DNA from: Microbacterium sp. W4I20
Lineage (GTDB): Bacteria > Actinomycetota > Actinomycetes > Actinomycetales > Microbacteriaceae
Assembly: GCF_030816505.1 (NCBI RefSeq)
Contig: NZ_JAUSYB010000001.1
Span: 3,348,001-3,412,000 of the forward strand
DNA: 64,000 nt
Direction: 5' to 3'
The notes under the pieces are model-generated. The model was not told the DNA's origin and ran no database searches. It saw nothing but the letters and a program-made list of their open reading frames with translations. Both the position numbers and the translations under genes were made by a program. Shown in pieces: positions 50,372 through 60,003 of the stretch (position 1 is the stretch's first letter; every line of letters begins with the position of its first letter).

Positions 50372-53300
50372 TTGCCTGCACCCATCCGTCCGCGTCGGAC
50401 GCGGCCCCGCACCGCCGAAAACCCCGGAAAGATCATGATCGGCGGCGCGCTCAGCGTGCTGCTGGCCCTCGGCTGCGTCATCCCCGCCGCAGCCGCGGAC
50501 ACGAACCCCGGAGATCCGAATCCCGCCGAGCAGCAGTACCGTCCGCTCATCCACTTCACGCCCGAGAAGAACTGGATGAACGACCCCAACGGGATGGTCT
50601 ACGTCGACGGCACGTATCACCTGTTCTTCCAGCACAATCCAGCCGGCACCGGGTGGGGCAACATGAGCTGGGGGCACGCCACCTCGACGGATCTCCTGCA
50701 CTGGGAGGAGCAGCCGCTGGCGATTCCGCAGACGTTCAACGATGCGGGGGAGTCCATCGAGGACATCTTCTCGGGGTCGATCGTTGTGGATGAGAACAAC
50801 TCCGCGGGCTTCGGTCCCGCCGGCTCCCAGCCCCTGGTCGCGATCTACACCTCCGCGTACACGCCGCAGCATCCCGAGCATCCGGGCATCCAGGCACAGT
50901 CCCTCGCGTACAGCCTCGACGACGGACAGACCTGGACCAAGTACGACGGCAACCCGGTGCTGGACCGCAAGTCGGCGAACTTCCGCGACCCGAAGGTGTT
51001 CTGGTACGACGGCCCGGCCGGCGCGTACTGGGTCATGACCACGGTGGAGGCGACGGACCACCAGGTCGTGCTCTACAAGAGCACCGACCTGAAGTCGTGG
51101 GAGCACCTCTCCGACTTCGGTCCCGCGAACTCCGTCGGCGGGATCTGGGAGTGCCCCGACCTGTTCGAGCTGCCGGTCGACGGCGACCCGGACAACACCA
51201 AGTGGGTCATGGTCGTCAATCTGAACCCGGGCTCCGTCAACGGCGGCAGCGGCGGACAGTACTTCGTCGGCGACTTCGACGGCGTGAGCTTCACCTCGGA
51301 GACGACAGATGCTCCGGGGCAGGTGCCGTCGGGCACGACCTTCGCGGGCTTCGACGAGGGGGACTACGACGGCTGGACCGTCTCGAACGAACCCGGCAAC
51401 CGCTTCGACGGCCCCTGGGGCACCGCGCCCGCGACCGGTCCACTCGACGGGCAGAGCCCCGTCACCGGGTTCGTGGGCGAGGGATTCGCGAACAGCTTCC
51501 TCGACCATGACTGGGCGATCGGCACTCTCGAGTCGCCCGAGTTCACGATCGACGACGACTACATCAACCTGCTCGTCGGCGGGGGCAAGCACCCGCACGT
51601 CGAGGGCAGCCAGCTGGGCAACACGCCTCCGGCTGGTCGGACGGTCTTCGACTTCGAGCTCGCAGAGGGGCAGACCCTGCAGAGCACCGGCTGGGAGCTC
51701 ACCGGCGACTTCGCGATCGACGCGGCACGGAACCCCTCGACGCAGGGTGGCGAATTCTTCCTCGGCGAGAAGCGCGTGAACACCTTCGAGGGCGGGCCGA
51801 ACCAGGATGACAACGTCGGAACGATGACGTCGCCGGCCTTCACGATCGACGGAAACCACGTCTCCTTCCTGCTCGGCGGCGGACGCCGTGACGACGGCAC
51901 GCTCCAGGCCGAACTCCTCGTCGACGGGGAGGTGGTACGGAGTCAGACGGGCCGCAACGCCGGTGACCTGACCTGGACCTCATGGGACGTCTCGGAGTTC
52001 GAGAGCGCGGAGGCGCAGCTGCGCATCCGCGATGACGCGAAGGGTGGCTGGGCACACCTCACGTTCGACCATCTGGTCATCGGCGACGAGAAGTCCACAC
52101 CCCGCTCGGACGAGACGGCGGTGAACCTGATCGTGGACGGGGCCGTGGTGCGCAGCGCCACCGGATCGAACAGCGAGAACCTCGACTGGGCCTCGTGGGA
52201 CGTCGAGGATCTGCGCGGGAAGACCGCGACGATCCAGGCGGTCGACAACAACCGACAGGGTTGGGGCCACCTGCTGTTCGACCAGGTAACCTTCTCGGAT
52301 GCTCCGGCGCAGACCGCCCTCGAGGGCTACGACTGGCTCGACTGGGGTCGCGACTACTACGCCTCGGTGTCGTACTACGGCACTCCCTCGGGATCCCGGA
52401 TCATGCAGGGCTGGATGAACAACTGGGACTATGCGGGCGACATCCCGACCCCGACGTGGCGCGGATCCATGGCGCTGCCGCGCGAGGTCGCGCTCACCGA
52501 CACCTCGGAGGGGCCGCGCCTGAGTCAGAGGGTCGTGGAGCAGATCGACGGTCAGCTCGACACGAAGGCCGCCGAGACCCTCGACGACGTCCGGATCGAC
52601 GGCGACACGGCACTCGGACTGGACGCCGAGGTGGCGAAACTGGATGTGGTCCTCCGCCCCGGCGACGCGGATTCGGCCGGCATCACCGTCTTCTCCGACG
52701 GTGAGACCGGAACACGCATCGGGTACGACACCCGGTCGGGCCGCGTCTTCATCGACCGCACGAAGTCGGGCGTCGTCGGGTTCAACCCGTCGTTCGCATC
52801 CGTCTCCGACGCGCCGCTGGCTCTCGAGGAGAACGGCACGGTCACGCTCGAGCTCTACCTGGACCGGGCATCCGTCGAGCTCTTCACCGACGACGGGATG
52901 CTGACCATCACGGATCAGGTCTTCCCGGAAGCGGGGGCGACGGCGGTCTCCGGCTGGTCCCGGGGTGGCGCCGCCACCATCGAGAGCATCACCGTGACAC
53001 CGCTCACCCCGACCATGTGGCAGGTGCCGGAGCCGGGCGGCGACGCGTCGATCGCGCTCAGCACCAAGACCGTTCGCGCGGGAGACAGCATCACGGTCTC
53101 CGGGAGTGCGTTCGAGCCGGAGAGCACGCTGGCGCTGGAACTGCGGTCGGATCCGGTGGCGCTCGGAAAGGCCGTCGTCGACGGCGGTGGCGCGTTCCGG
53201 CAGAGCGTGACGATTCCCGCCACCACCCCCGCCGGCCCGCACACGCTCGCCGTGATCCGGGCGGACGGCAGCGAGGTGACGCTGCCGCTGACGGTCACCG

Positions 53301-53509
53301 CTCGATCCGGCACTGGGGGCGGCTCTGGTGGTAGCGGCTCCGGCGGAAGCGGTGGCGCGTCCGGACCGGGTCAGGGCGATGGCGCGCTGCCGGGAGGCCT
53401 GGCGAACACGGGTGCCGAGCCCTGGCCGCTGCTCGCCGTCGGCATCCTGTCCGTCCTCGCCGGCGGTGCTGCGCTCGTGATGCGACGCATCCGTCGCCAC
53501 CTCGGCTGA
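50372..53509 (+). CDS. Secreted, wall-anchored GH32 fructan hydrolase
   Basis: A 1045-aa extracellular levanase/fructanase. Signal peptide 1-42 (cleavage after AAA). GH32 catalytic residues: Asp71 in WMNDPNG, Asp206 in FRDPKVF, Glu260 in WECPDLF. A large insertion (about 324-645) contains two copies of one module, the second nested in the first. The C-terminal beta domain follows (to about 860), then an Ig-like domain, a Gly/Ser linker, and sortase signal LANTG (1010-1014) plus membrane span and RRIRR tail. The TTG start has GAAGGAG 9 bases upstream. It would cut levan or inulin to fructose outside the cell. Confidence 0.93.
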   Translation: MPAPIRPRRTRPRTAENPGKIMIGGALSVLLALGCVIPAAAADTNPGDPNPAEQQYRPLIHFTPEKNWMNDPNGMVYVDGTYHLFFQHNPAGTGWGNMSWGHATSTDLLHWEEQPLAIPQTFNDAGESIEDIFSGSIVVDENNSAGFGPAGSQPLVAIYTSAYTPQHPEHPGIQAQSLAYSLDDGQTWTKYDGNPVLDRKSANFRDPKVFWYDGPAGAYWVMTTVEATDHQVVLYKSTDLKSWEHLSDFGPANSVGGIWECPDLFELPVDGDPDNTKWVMVVNLNPGSVNGGSGGQYFVGDFDGVSFTSETTDAPGQVPSGTTFAGFDEGDYDGWTVSNEPGNRFDGPWGTAPATGPLDGQSPVTGFVGEGFANSFLDHDWAIGTLESPEFTIDDDYINLLVGGGKHPHVEGSQLGNTPPAGRTVFDFELAEGQTLQSTGWELTGDFAIDAARNPSTQGGEFFLGEKRVNTFEGGPNQDDNVGTMTSPAFTIDGNHVSFLLGGGRRDDGTLQAELLVDGEVVRSQTGRNAGDLTWTSWDVSEFESAEAQLRIRDDAKGGWAHLTFDHLVIGDEKSTPRSDETAVNLIVDGAVVRSATGSNSENLDWASWDVEDLRGKTATIQAVDNNRQGWGHLLFDQVTFSDAPAQTALEGYDWLDWGRDYYASVSYYGTPSGSRIMQGWMNNWDYAGDIPTPTWRGSMALPREVALTDTSEGPRLSQRVVEQIDGQLDTKAAETLDDVRIDGDTALGLDAEVAKLDVVLRPGDADSAGITVFSDGETGTRIGYDTRSGRVFIDRTKSGVVGFNPSFASVSDAPLALEENGTVTLELYLDRASVELFTDDGMLTITDQVFPEAGATAVSGWSRGGAATIESITVTPLTPTMWQVPEPGGDASIALSTKTVRAGDSITVSGSAFEPESTLALELRSDPVALGKAVVDGGGAFRQSVTIPATTPAGPHTLAVIRADGSEVTLPLTVTARSGTGGGSGGSGSGGSGGASGPGQGDGALPGGLANTGAEPWPLLAVGILSVLAGGAALVMRRIRRHLG

Positions 53510-53581
53510 CTGGCAGTGCGCACGGGGTGGGTCGCGGCGCCGCCGCGGCTCACCCCTGAGCGCGTGGGATCCGCACTGAAC

Positions 53582-53887
53582 TCAGTCGAAGACCGGGCTA
53601 AGGAAGCGGCGCTCGTAGCGACGGATGCACTGCGTCCTGCGCGCGAAGTCGAAGGCCTCGATGCACTCGGGGTCGGTCTTCGAGGCGGTCCGGTAGATCT
53701 CGTACTCGGCGAGCGAGGGGAAAGTGAACAGGGCGAAGGCCTCGTCGCTGTCGCCCTCGCTCGGCAGGAAGTAGCCGTGGTGGGTTCCGCCGTGCTTCGC
53801 GACGAGCCGGATCCAGGTGCGCCCGTACTCGGTGAAGTCGTCGAGCTTGTCCGGGTCGATCTCGTAGCGCAGGTGAACAGTGATCAT
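53582..53887 (-). CDS. NIPSNAP-family protein
   Basis: A 101-aa ferredoxin-like protein: MITVHLRYEIDPDKLDDFTEYGRTWIRLVAKHGGTHHGYFLPSEG, then EAFALFTFPSLAEYEIYRTASKTDPEC. Matches NIPSNAP-type single domains, whose biochemical role is unknown. ATG 53885-53887. It lies 68 bases downstream of the beta-lactamase-like gene on the same strand and may be co-transcribed. Confidence 0.9.
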   Translation of the reverse strand: MITVHLRYEIDPDKLDDFTEYGRTWIRLVAKHGGTHHGYFLPSEGDSDEAFALFTFPSLAEYEIYRTASKTDPECIEAFDFARRTQCIRRYERRFLSPVFD

Positions 53888-53955
53888 CCGATCATCTTCT
53901 CAAATGGCGCGTCCGTCCTCTTCGGCGTCGAGGAGCTCGAGGGGTTCTCGCGCCG

Positions 53956-55224
53956 TCAGTCGCCGCTCTCCGCGTACGTCGCGGCCAGCGCCTCCCAGAG
54001 CGAAGCGGCGACCGTGGGGGACGGCCGTCCGCGGTTGGTCAGGACGACCAGGGTCGCGCCGGACTCCATGTCGGTGAAGGACGCCGAGGTGAATCCGCCG
54101 AAGGATCCTCCGTGCCCCTGCCACTCGATGCCATCGATCGTCTTGCGCGAGGTGGAAAGCCCGGTCGTGTCGTCGGCGGCGAGCGCCTGCTCAGTGGGCT
54201 CGATCATCATCTCGACGGTGGCGGGGTCGAGCACGGTCTCGCCGGTGAAGAGCGCGTCGAGGAAGCTCGCCGCGCCGAGCGCGTTGCCGGCGAAGAAGCC
54301 GTCGCCGAAGGGGAAGCCGAACTCGTCGCTCGGCACGCCGGTGGCGCCGTACGCGGTGTTGTAGTCCTGCAGCCCGAGGTCGTTCGCGAGTGGGGTGTAG
54401 CCGTGCGCGAAATGTTCGATCGTCGAGTCCGCGTCGCGGTCGCAGGTCATGACCGCTCCGCTCTCCGCATCCTGTGCTCCGGCATCCGTGAGGAAGGCGT
54501 TCACGGCCTCCGTCACCTCCGCCTCGCCGCCGAAGACCTCCGTGAGCACCCGGAGCAGCACGATGTAGTTCGTGTCCTGGTACTCGTAGATCGAACCGGG
54601 ATCCACGGGAGCTGTGATTCCCGCGTTCAGCTGCTCGAAGGTGAACGCCCGGTCCGGTTCGTACTCGCTCGGTGCGGTCCCGATCGGCGCCCCCTCGGTG
54701 CCGGGCGGGAACAGCGGCGTGACCGCAGGGTCGGCGTATACATTGCCGTAGCCGCTCGTATGGGAGAGCAGCATCCGGAGGGTGACGACGTCCGACCCGG
54801 CGATCTCGTCGCCGACGTATTCGGCGATCGGAGTGTCGAGCTCGAGCCTCTTCTCCTCGACCTGGGCGAGCGCGAAGGTACCGAGGACGAGTTTTCCGAA
54901 GCTGCCGAGGTTGAAGAGGGTGTTCGAGTCGACGGCGAGCGCGGGATGGACGTTCATGATGGCATCGCCGCGCTCGGTCGACCAGACGACGACGCCGTCG
55001 CGGATCAGCACCGCCTGGACTCCCTGATCGCCCGCATCCTGCAGCGTCGCGTCAAGGGTCTGATCCAGAGCGTCGGCGAGCGGCGAATCCTGGGCATCGC
55101 CCGTCGGATCCGCAGGCCCCACGCCGGCATCTCCCGTGCAGCCGGCGAGACCGACCATGAGGGCGACCGTGACGACCGAGGCGAGCACCTTGTGCGTGCG
55201 GGGCGTTTCGAGGGGTGACGACAT
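53956..55224 (-). CDS. Class C beta-lactamase-like lipoprotein (serine hydrolase)
   Basis: A 422-aa exported lipoprotein with lipobox GLAGC (cysteine near 29). The hydrolase core has SFGK (SxxK nucleophile motif, NLGSFGKLVLG), a YxN-type region (YEYQDTNYIVL) and GHGGSFGG near the C-terminus (the KTG-equivalent HxG). The family includes D-alanyl-D-alanine carboxypeptidases, esterases and beta-lactamases; a peptidoglycan or ester substrate is likely, but resistance cannot be inferred. ATG 55222-55224. Confidence 0.88.
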   Translation of the reverse strand: MSSPLETPRTHKVLASVVTVALMVGLAGCTGDAGVGPADPTGDAQDSPLADALDQTLDATLQDAGDQGVQAVLIRDGVVVWSTERGDAIMNVHPALAVDSNTLFNLGSFGKLVLGTFALAQVEEKRLELDTPIAEYVGDEIAGSDVVTLRMLLSHTSGYGNVYADPAVTPLFPPGTEGAPIGTAPSEYEPDRAFTFEQLNAGITAPVDPGSIYEYQDTNYIVLLRVLTEVFGGEAEVTEAVNAFLTDAGAQDAESGAVMTCDRDADSTIEHFAHGYTPLANDLGLQDYNTAYGATGVPSDEFGFPFGDGFFAGNALGAASFLDALFTGETVLDPATVEMMIEPTEQALAADDTTGLSTSRKTIDGIEWQGHGGSFGGFTSASFTDMESGATLVVLTNRGRPSPTVAASLWEALAATYAESGD

Positions 55225-55408
55225 GAGGGGCCTTTCGAGCGGAGGCGGGCTGTGGCGACGCCGATACCCTCCTGTTCACCGTCGTGGTCGACGGCTTGCT
55301 CAGGAGGTCGGCGCCCCAGGTGCGCCTCAGTCTGCTGGCCGCGTCGGGCAGGTCCTATGGACGGATGCGCAATCGCAAACGGTATGCGTTGGATGCCGCT
55401 CCAACGGC

Positions 55409-56989
55409 CTAGTCGAACGAGTGCAGGCGGAGGGTCAGCCAGAGCAGGAGCGTATCGTCGGCCTGGTCGAAGTCGATCCCGAACAGTTCCGCGATCCTCG
55501 CCAACCGGTAGCGGAGCGTGTTCGGGTGGATGAAGAGCGCCCCGGCCGCCCGGATCACGTCCTGATGATTCTCGAGGTACGTGAGCACGGTCGATGCGTA
55601 TTCCGTCCCGGTGACGCGATCATTCGCGAGCAGGGCGGTGGCGTGCAGGGAGCGCAACTCGTCCGACGGACGCACCAGGGAGGCGATGTCACGCAGTGCC
55701 AGGTGGCTCCGCATCTCTTCGGCGACGAGCACCCGTCGGTCGAGCGCCGGCGCGAGCATGAGCAGCACATCCGCATCCATCCGGCTCTTGGTGATCTGCG
55801 ACGCGGCCTCGACCATCGGACCGCACGATGCGAACAGCGACACCTGAAGCCAGAGCTCGATCCGTCCCGCGAGACGCTCCAGCGCAGCGGCCGTCATGTC
55901 CTCCTCACCGCGCACCTCCGCGACCATGTAGACGACGTCTCGGATCAGAGCGACCTGCGCGGGGCGCTCGCGACTGTGCGCGTGGTTGGCGACGAACTCG
56001 ACGAAGCGGGCCATCCTCGTCGGGGTCGCCGCCGCGGGATGCTCGATGCGCAGCGCCACCACGACCATCGCGCCGCCGTCGGTGAACCCGAGTTCGTCCA
56101 GCACGAGACGAGCGTCGTCGCCGCCGTCCAGTGCGCGTTGCAGCAGCGTCGCCGCGCGCAGGCGCGAGAGGTCCGACGATGACCGTCTTTCCACCAGTCG
56201 AAGGGCGGCGATCTTGGCGGAGTTCTCGAGGATGCGGATGCCGTCGTCGTCGATGGTTCCGTCGGCGTCGATCACCCAGATCGAACCCAGCGGCTCGGTG
56301 CCCGCCATGACGGCGACGGCGACGCGATCGAGCGCGCCCGCGCGTGCCGCCAGGCGGTGCGCGCGGAGGTCGAGGTAGAGGCGCGCGTACTGCTCGTCGT
56401 TCTCGTCGACGTTCGGTACCTGCCGGCCGAGGATTCCTTCGCGTCGATCTTCATCGATCGGCTGTCCGGGCAGAGTCGAGTACGACACGATCTGCCGATG
56501 CATGTCCTCGATCACCGTCGCCCCGCCCACGGTCGATGCGATCGCGTCCGCCAGCTCGAAGAGATCGCCGCGTTGCGGCTCGGAGTGGGCGCCCTCCGAC
56601 TCCGATGGTCGCAGCATCTCGGTGAGGAGGCTGATGACCTGCAGCCAGTCGGTGTCCGGATCGACGGAGAAGACCGGGAGCCCCGTCTCGTCCGCTTCGG
56701 CCAGGAGGTGAGCGGGAACAATATCCGTGGGACGTATCACCAGCGCCGCCGCTCCGCGCTCGGCGAGCTGCGTGACCAGCCGGGCGATCTCCTCGACCCG
56801 CTGAATGCCCGGAGCGAGGACGACCGCATCCTGTACGGCCCGCGACCCGGAACTCGCGTCCCACAGGTTCACGCCGGCTGCCGTCAGCCGCCGCCCGTTC
56901 GCCGCCGTGAGCAGATGCACCCCGAGCGCTCCGAGTCGCAGCGTGAGCTGCCCGCCTCCGAGATCGAGGTGGCTGTCTCTTTCGCCCAT
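55409..56989 (-). CDS. PucR-family transcriptional regulator
   Basis: A 526-aa regulator with an N-terminal PucR sensor-like domain (about 25-150; PTDIVPAHLLAEADETGLPVFSV), a GAF/PAS-like middle and a C-terminal HTH_30 domain (YLENHQDVIRAAGALFIHPNTLRYRLARIAELFGID near 470-510). The start MGERDSH at 56989 has AAGGAG 8 bases upstream; the open frame extends 16 codons further. It is divergent from an amino-acid permease and a LysA-like decarboxylase, so it probably activates them when an amino acid or purine-like ligand is present. Confidence 0.9.
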   Translation of the reverse strand: MGERDSHLDLGGGQLTLRLGALGVHLLTAANGRRLTAAGVNLWDASSGSRAVQDAVVLAPGIQRVEEIARLVTQLAERGAAALVIRPTDIVPAHLLAEADETGLPVFSVDPDTDWLQVISLLTEMLRPSESEGAHSEPQRGDLFELADAIASTVGGATVIEDMHRQIVSYSTLPGQPIDEDRREGILGRQVPNVDENDEQYARLYLDLRAHRLAARAGALDRVAVAVMAGTEPLGSIWVIDADGTIDDDGIRILENSAKIAALRLVERRSSSDLSRLRAATLLQRALDGGDDARLVLDELGFTDGGAMVVVALRIEHPAAATPTRMARFVEFVANHAHSRERPAQVALIRDVVYMVAEVRGEEDMTAAALERLAGRIELWLQVSLFASCGPMVEAASQITKSRMDADVLLMLAPALDRRVLVAEEMRSHLALRDIASLVRPSDELRSLHATALLANDRVTGTEYASTVLTYLENHQDVIRAAGALFIHPNTLRYRLARIAELFGIDFDQADDTLLLWLTLRLHSFD

Positions 56990-57140
56990 GTCATCCGCTC
57001 CTTCGCTCGCGCCGTGCCTGACTTCAGCATTCTGCATGAAGGATTGCGCGCTTTCTTGGACTTCCGTCTGACGATCATGCCGCGCGCCTTCGTCACACTG
57101 TGACGGTCAGCATGGTGCTGTCGCGAAAAGAGGACAGTCG

Positions 57141-58637
57141 ATGACCATCCACCCCAGTTCGTCTTCTCCCGGGATATCCCTGGGAGCTCAGCTCCTCCGG
57201 CGCAAATCCATCGAGACGATGGTCGCGCAGAACGAGGCGGCAGGATCCGGCTCCGGTCTTCGTCGGAGCCTCGGAATGTGGCAGCTGACGATGATCAGCG
57301 TCGGAGCGACTCTGGGGACTGGCATCCTCGTGGTCCTCTCCACGGCGGTGCCGATCGCTGGTCCGGCGGTCTGGATCGCCTTCGTGATCGCGGGCATCTG
57401 CGCCTTCCTCTCCGCCCTGTCCTACGCCGAGATGGCCGGAAGCGTGCCCGTCTCCGGATCGAGCTACTCGTACACCTACGCGACGATGGGGGAGGGTCTC
57501 GCGTGGGTCTGCGGCTGGTGCCTCGTGCTCGAGTACGCCGTGTCGGTCGCCGCGGTCGCCGTCGGTGCCGGCCAGTACGTGAACGATGCGATTCGACAGT
57601 TCGGGTTCGTGATCCCCGACGCGTGGGCGCTGCCTCCCGGATCGGGCGGCATCATCAACGTTCCCGCGGCGGTCATCGTCCTGCTGTCGATGGTCCTCCT
57701 CGTCCGCGGCGCGAAGGAGACCGCCTGGGTCAACACGGTGATGGTGATCGTCAAGATCGCCCTGCTGGTGTTCTTCATCGCCGTCGCCTTCACCGCTTTC
57801 AACGCCGGCAACTTCGAGCCGCTCGCCCCGATGGGCGCCGCCGGGGTCTCTGCCGCAGCATCCCGCCTCTTCTTCTCCTACATCGGATTCGACGCGGCGT
57901 CGACCGCGGGGGACGAGGCGAAGAACCCGCGTCGCGACCTTCCGCGGGCGATCATCGCCTCGATGCTGATCGTCACGGTGCTCTACATCCTCGTCGCGGT
58001 GACGGCGATCGGAGCCCAGCCGTGGACGGAGTTCAGCAGCTCGGAGGCCTCGCTGCTCACCATCCTCAACACCGTCACCGGGCAGCCGTGGATCGCGCTG
58101 GTCTTCGCCGTGGGAGCGGTCATCTCCATCGCCAGCGTCTGCCTCACCGTGCTCTACGGTCAGACCCGCATCCTGTACACCATGGCGGGCGACGGTCTCG
58201 TGCCGAAGATCTTCGGACGGGTCTCGCCGCGCACCCGGACCCCGATCGCCAGCACGCTCATCGTCGGCATCGCCGTCGCGATCACCGCGGCGCTCATCCC
58301 CCTCGGACAGCTCGCCGACGCCACGAGCATCGGCACGCTGTTCGCCTTCGGCCTCGTGAACATCTCGGTCATCTATCTGCGCCAGAAGCGCAAAGACCTC
58401 ACGCGCACCTACAAGGTGCCGCTGTATCCCGTCACGCCGATCCTCGGCTTCCTCTTCTGCGCGGCGCTCATCGTCACGCTCGGGGCCACCACCTGGCTCG
58501 TGTTCGCCGCATGGATGCTGGTCGGAGCAGTCGTCTACTTCGGATACGGACGGCGCAACTCCGTCCTCGCGCGGCTCAGTCCCGAGGAGTATCTCGGCAC
58601 CGCGACGGCCGCCGTCTACGCCCGGCGATCGAAGTGA
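57141..58637 (+). CDS. APC-family amino acid permease
   Basis: A 498-aa membrane transporter with 12 helices. Helix 1 has GATLGTGILVVLSTA, the APC G-x-G-T-G core. Helix 2 ends SYAEMAGSVPVSGSSYSYTYATMGEG, a consensus APC region, and helix 6 includes FFSYIGFDAASTAGDEAKNPRRDLP. It fits the cationic amino acid transporter/YfnA-like branch. With the adjacent LysA-like decarboxylase, lysine, diaminopimelate or a related substrate is likely. ATG 57141. Confidence 0.92.
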   Translation: MTIHPSSSSPGISLGAQLLRRKSIETMVAQNEAAGSGSGLRRSLGMWQLTMISVGATLGTGILVVLSTAVPIAGPAVWIAFVIAGICAFLSALSYAEMAGSVPVSGSSYSYTYATMGEGLAWVCGWCLVLEYAVSVAAVAVGAGQYVNDAIRQFGFVIPDAWALPPGSGGIINVPAAVIVLLSMVLLVRGAKETAWVNTVMVIVKIALLVFFIAVAFTAFNAGNFEPLAPMGAAGVSAAASRLFFSYIGFDAASTAGDEAKNPRRDLPRAIIASMLIVTVLYILVAVTAIGAQPWTEFSSSEASLLTILNTVTGQPWIALVFAVGAVISIASVCLTVLYGQTRILYTMAGDGLVPKIFGRVSPRTRTPIASTLIVGIAVAITAALIPLGQLADATSIGTLFAFGLVNISVIYLRQKRKDLTRTYKVPLYPVTPILGFLFCAALIVTLGATTWLVFAAWMLVGAVVYFGYGRRNSVLARLSPEEYLGTATAAVYARRSK

Positions 58638-58681
58638 CCGGAGACGACCTTCCCCCGCCCGCCCGCACACAGGAACCCATC

Positions 58682-59965
58682 GTGACGAACACTGCCCCGG
58701 TATCCGCCCCTATTGATCTCTCGCTCTACCCCGAGACCGCGACCCTCGACGACGGCGGTCGTCTCACCCTCGGCGGTGTCGCCGTGGCCGACGTCGTCGA
58801 GCGCTTCGGCACACCGCTGTACGTGGTCGACGTGGCGTCGCTGCGCATCCAGGCCCGGCGCTACATCGATGCGTTCGCCTCTCGCCACGCACGGTCGACG
58901 GTGATGTTCGCGTCGAAGAGCTTCCCGGCGCCCGCGGTCATCCGCGTGCTGGCGGCGGAGGGTTGCGGAGTGGATGTCGCGTCCACGGGTGAACTCGTGA
59001 TCGCCCGGGCCGCGGGGGCTCAGCCCGGCAGGATGGTCTTTCACGGCAACGCGAAGACCGACGAGGACATCTCCTCGGCGATCGACGCCGGTGTCGGCCA
59101 CATCGTCATCGACAACCTCGACGACGTCGACCGGATCGCCCGTCTCGCGACGTCGCCCGTGCCAGCGCTTCTCCGCGTGAGTCCTCATATCGCCGCATCG
59201 ACGCATTCCTCTCTGTCGACCGGGCATGACAGCTCGAAGTTCGGCGTGCCTTCCGGTCAGGTGAACGACGTGATCGCGCGGATCCGCCGGGAGTCCATGA
59301 TCGACCTCCAGGGCATCCATGCGCATATCGGATCGCAGATCCTCGATCTCGATCAGTTCGAGGCGGAGGTCCGCGCGCTGTCGATGATCGAACGTTTCCC
59401 CGTGTACGACTTCGGCGGCGGGCTGGGTATCCGCTACGTCCGGTCCGACGCGGCGCCGTCCGTCGACGACTACGCGGATCGGATGGTCGGCGCCATGCAC
59501 CGACACCTCGGAGAAGACGTCGACCTCATCGTCGAACCCGGTCGGTCGATGGTGGGTCGCAGCGGCATCACCGCGTATCGGATCTCCACGGTCAAGCGCG
59601 GCGTGCGCACCCACGTCGCTGTCGACGGCGGCATGGGCGACAACCTCGAGGTGGCGCTGTACGGTCAGGCATTCGAGCCAGCCGTGCTCGGCAAAGAGGG
59701 CCGGGCGACCACGGTCGACGTGGTCGGGCGCTTCTGCGAATCGGGGGACCAGTTGGTGCGGGACGCCCCTCTGGTCGATCCCCATGTCGGAGACATCATC
59801 ACCGTTCCGGCGACCGGTGCGTACTGCTACACCCTCGCCAACAACTACAACGCCGCGCTCCGGCCGCCCGTGGTGTTCTGCGACGACGGTGCCGCGCGCG
59901 TCGTGGTGCGACGCGAGACCTACGACGACCTGCTGCAGAGGGATGTCGATCACGCGCACCGGTGA
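58682..59965 (+). CDS. PLP-dependent (LysA-like) decarboxylase
   Basis: A 427-aa fold-type III enzyme. PLP lysine in FASKSFPAP near 77; GIHAHIGSQ; DFGGGLGIRY; EPGRSMVGR; active-site Cys in GRFCESGD; GAYCY and ANNYN at the end. These are the motifs of diaminopimelate decarboxylase. Starts possible at GTG 58634 (GTGA overlap with the permease stop) or GTG 58682, which has AGGA seven bases upstream and is chosen. The permease-regulator context suggests a catabolic or D-amino-acid role rather than the housekeeping lysA. Confidence 0.88.
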   Translation: MTNTAPVSAPIDLSLYPETATLDDGGRLTLGGVAVADVVERFGTPLYVVDVASLRIQARRYIDAFASRHARSTVMFASKSFPAPAVIRVLAAEGCGVDVASTGELVIARAAGAQPGRMVFHGNAKTDEDISSAIDAGVGHIVIDNLDDVDRIARLATSPVPALLRVSPHIAASTHSSLSTGHDSSKFGVPSGQVNDVIARIRRESMIDLQGIHAHIGSQILDLDQFEAEVRALSMIERFPVYDFGGGLGIRYVRSDAAPSVDDYADRMVGAMHRHLGEDVDLIVEPGRSMVGRSGITAYRISTVKRGVRTHVAVDGGMGDNLEVALYGQAFEPAVLGKEGRATTVDVVGRFCESGDQLVRDAPLVDPHVGDIITVPATGAYCYTLANNYNAALRPPVVFCDDGAARVVVRRETYDDLLQRDVDHAHR

Positions 59966-60003
59966 GGGTCTGCGGCGACCCTCCGTCTGACAGGATGGCC
60001 CGC

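Noticed and set aside
53956..55224. Antibiotic-resistance beta-lactamase
   Set aside because: SFGK and YxN/HxG-type motifs place it in the broad serine hydrolase family, which includes esterases and peptidases; resistance is not supported.
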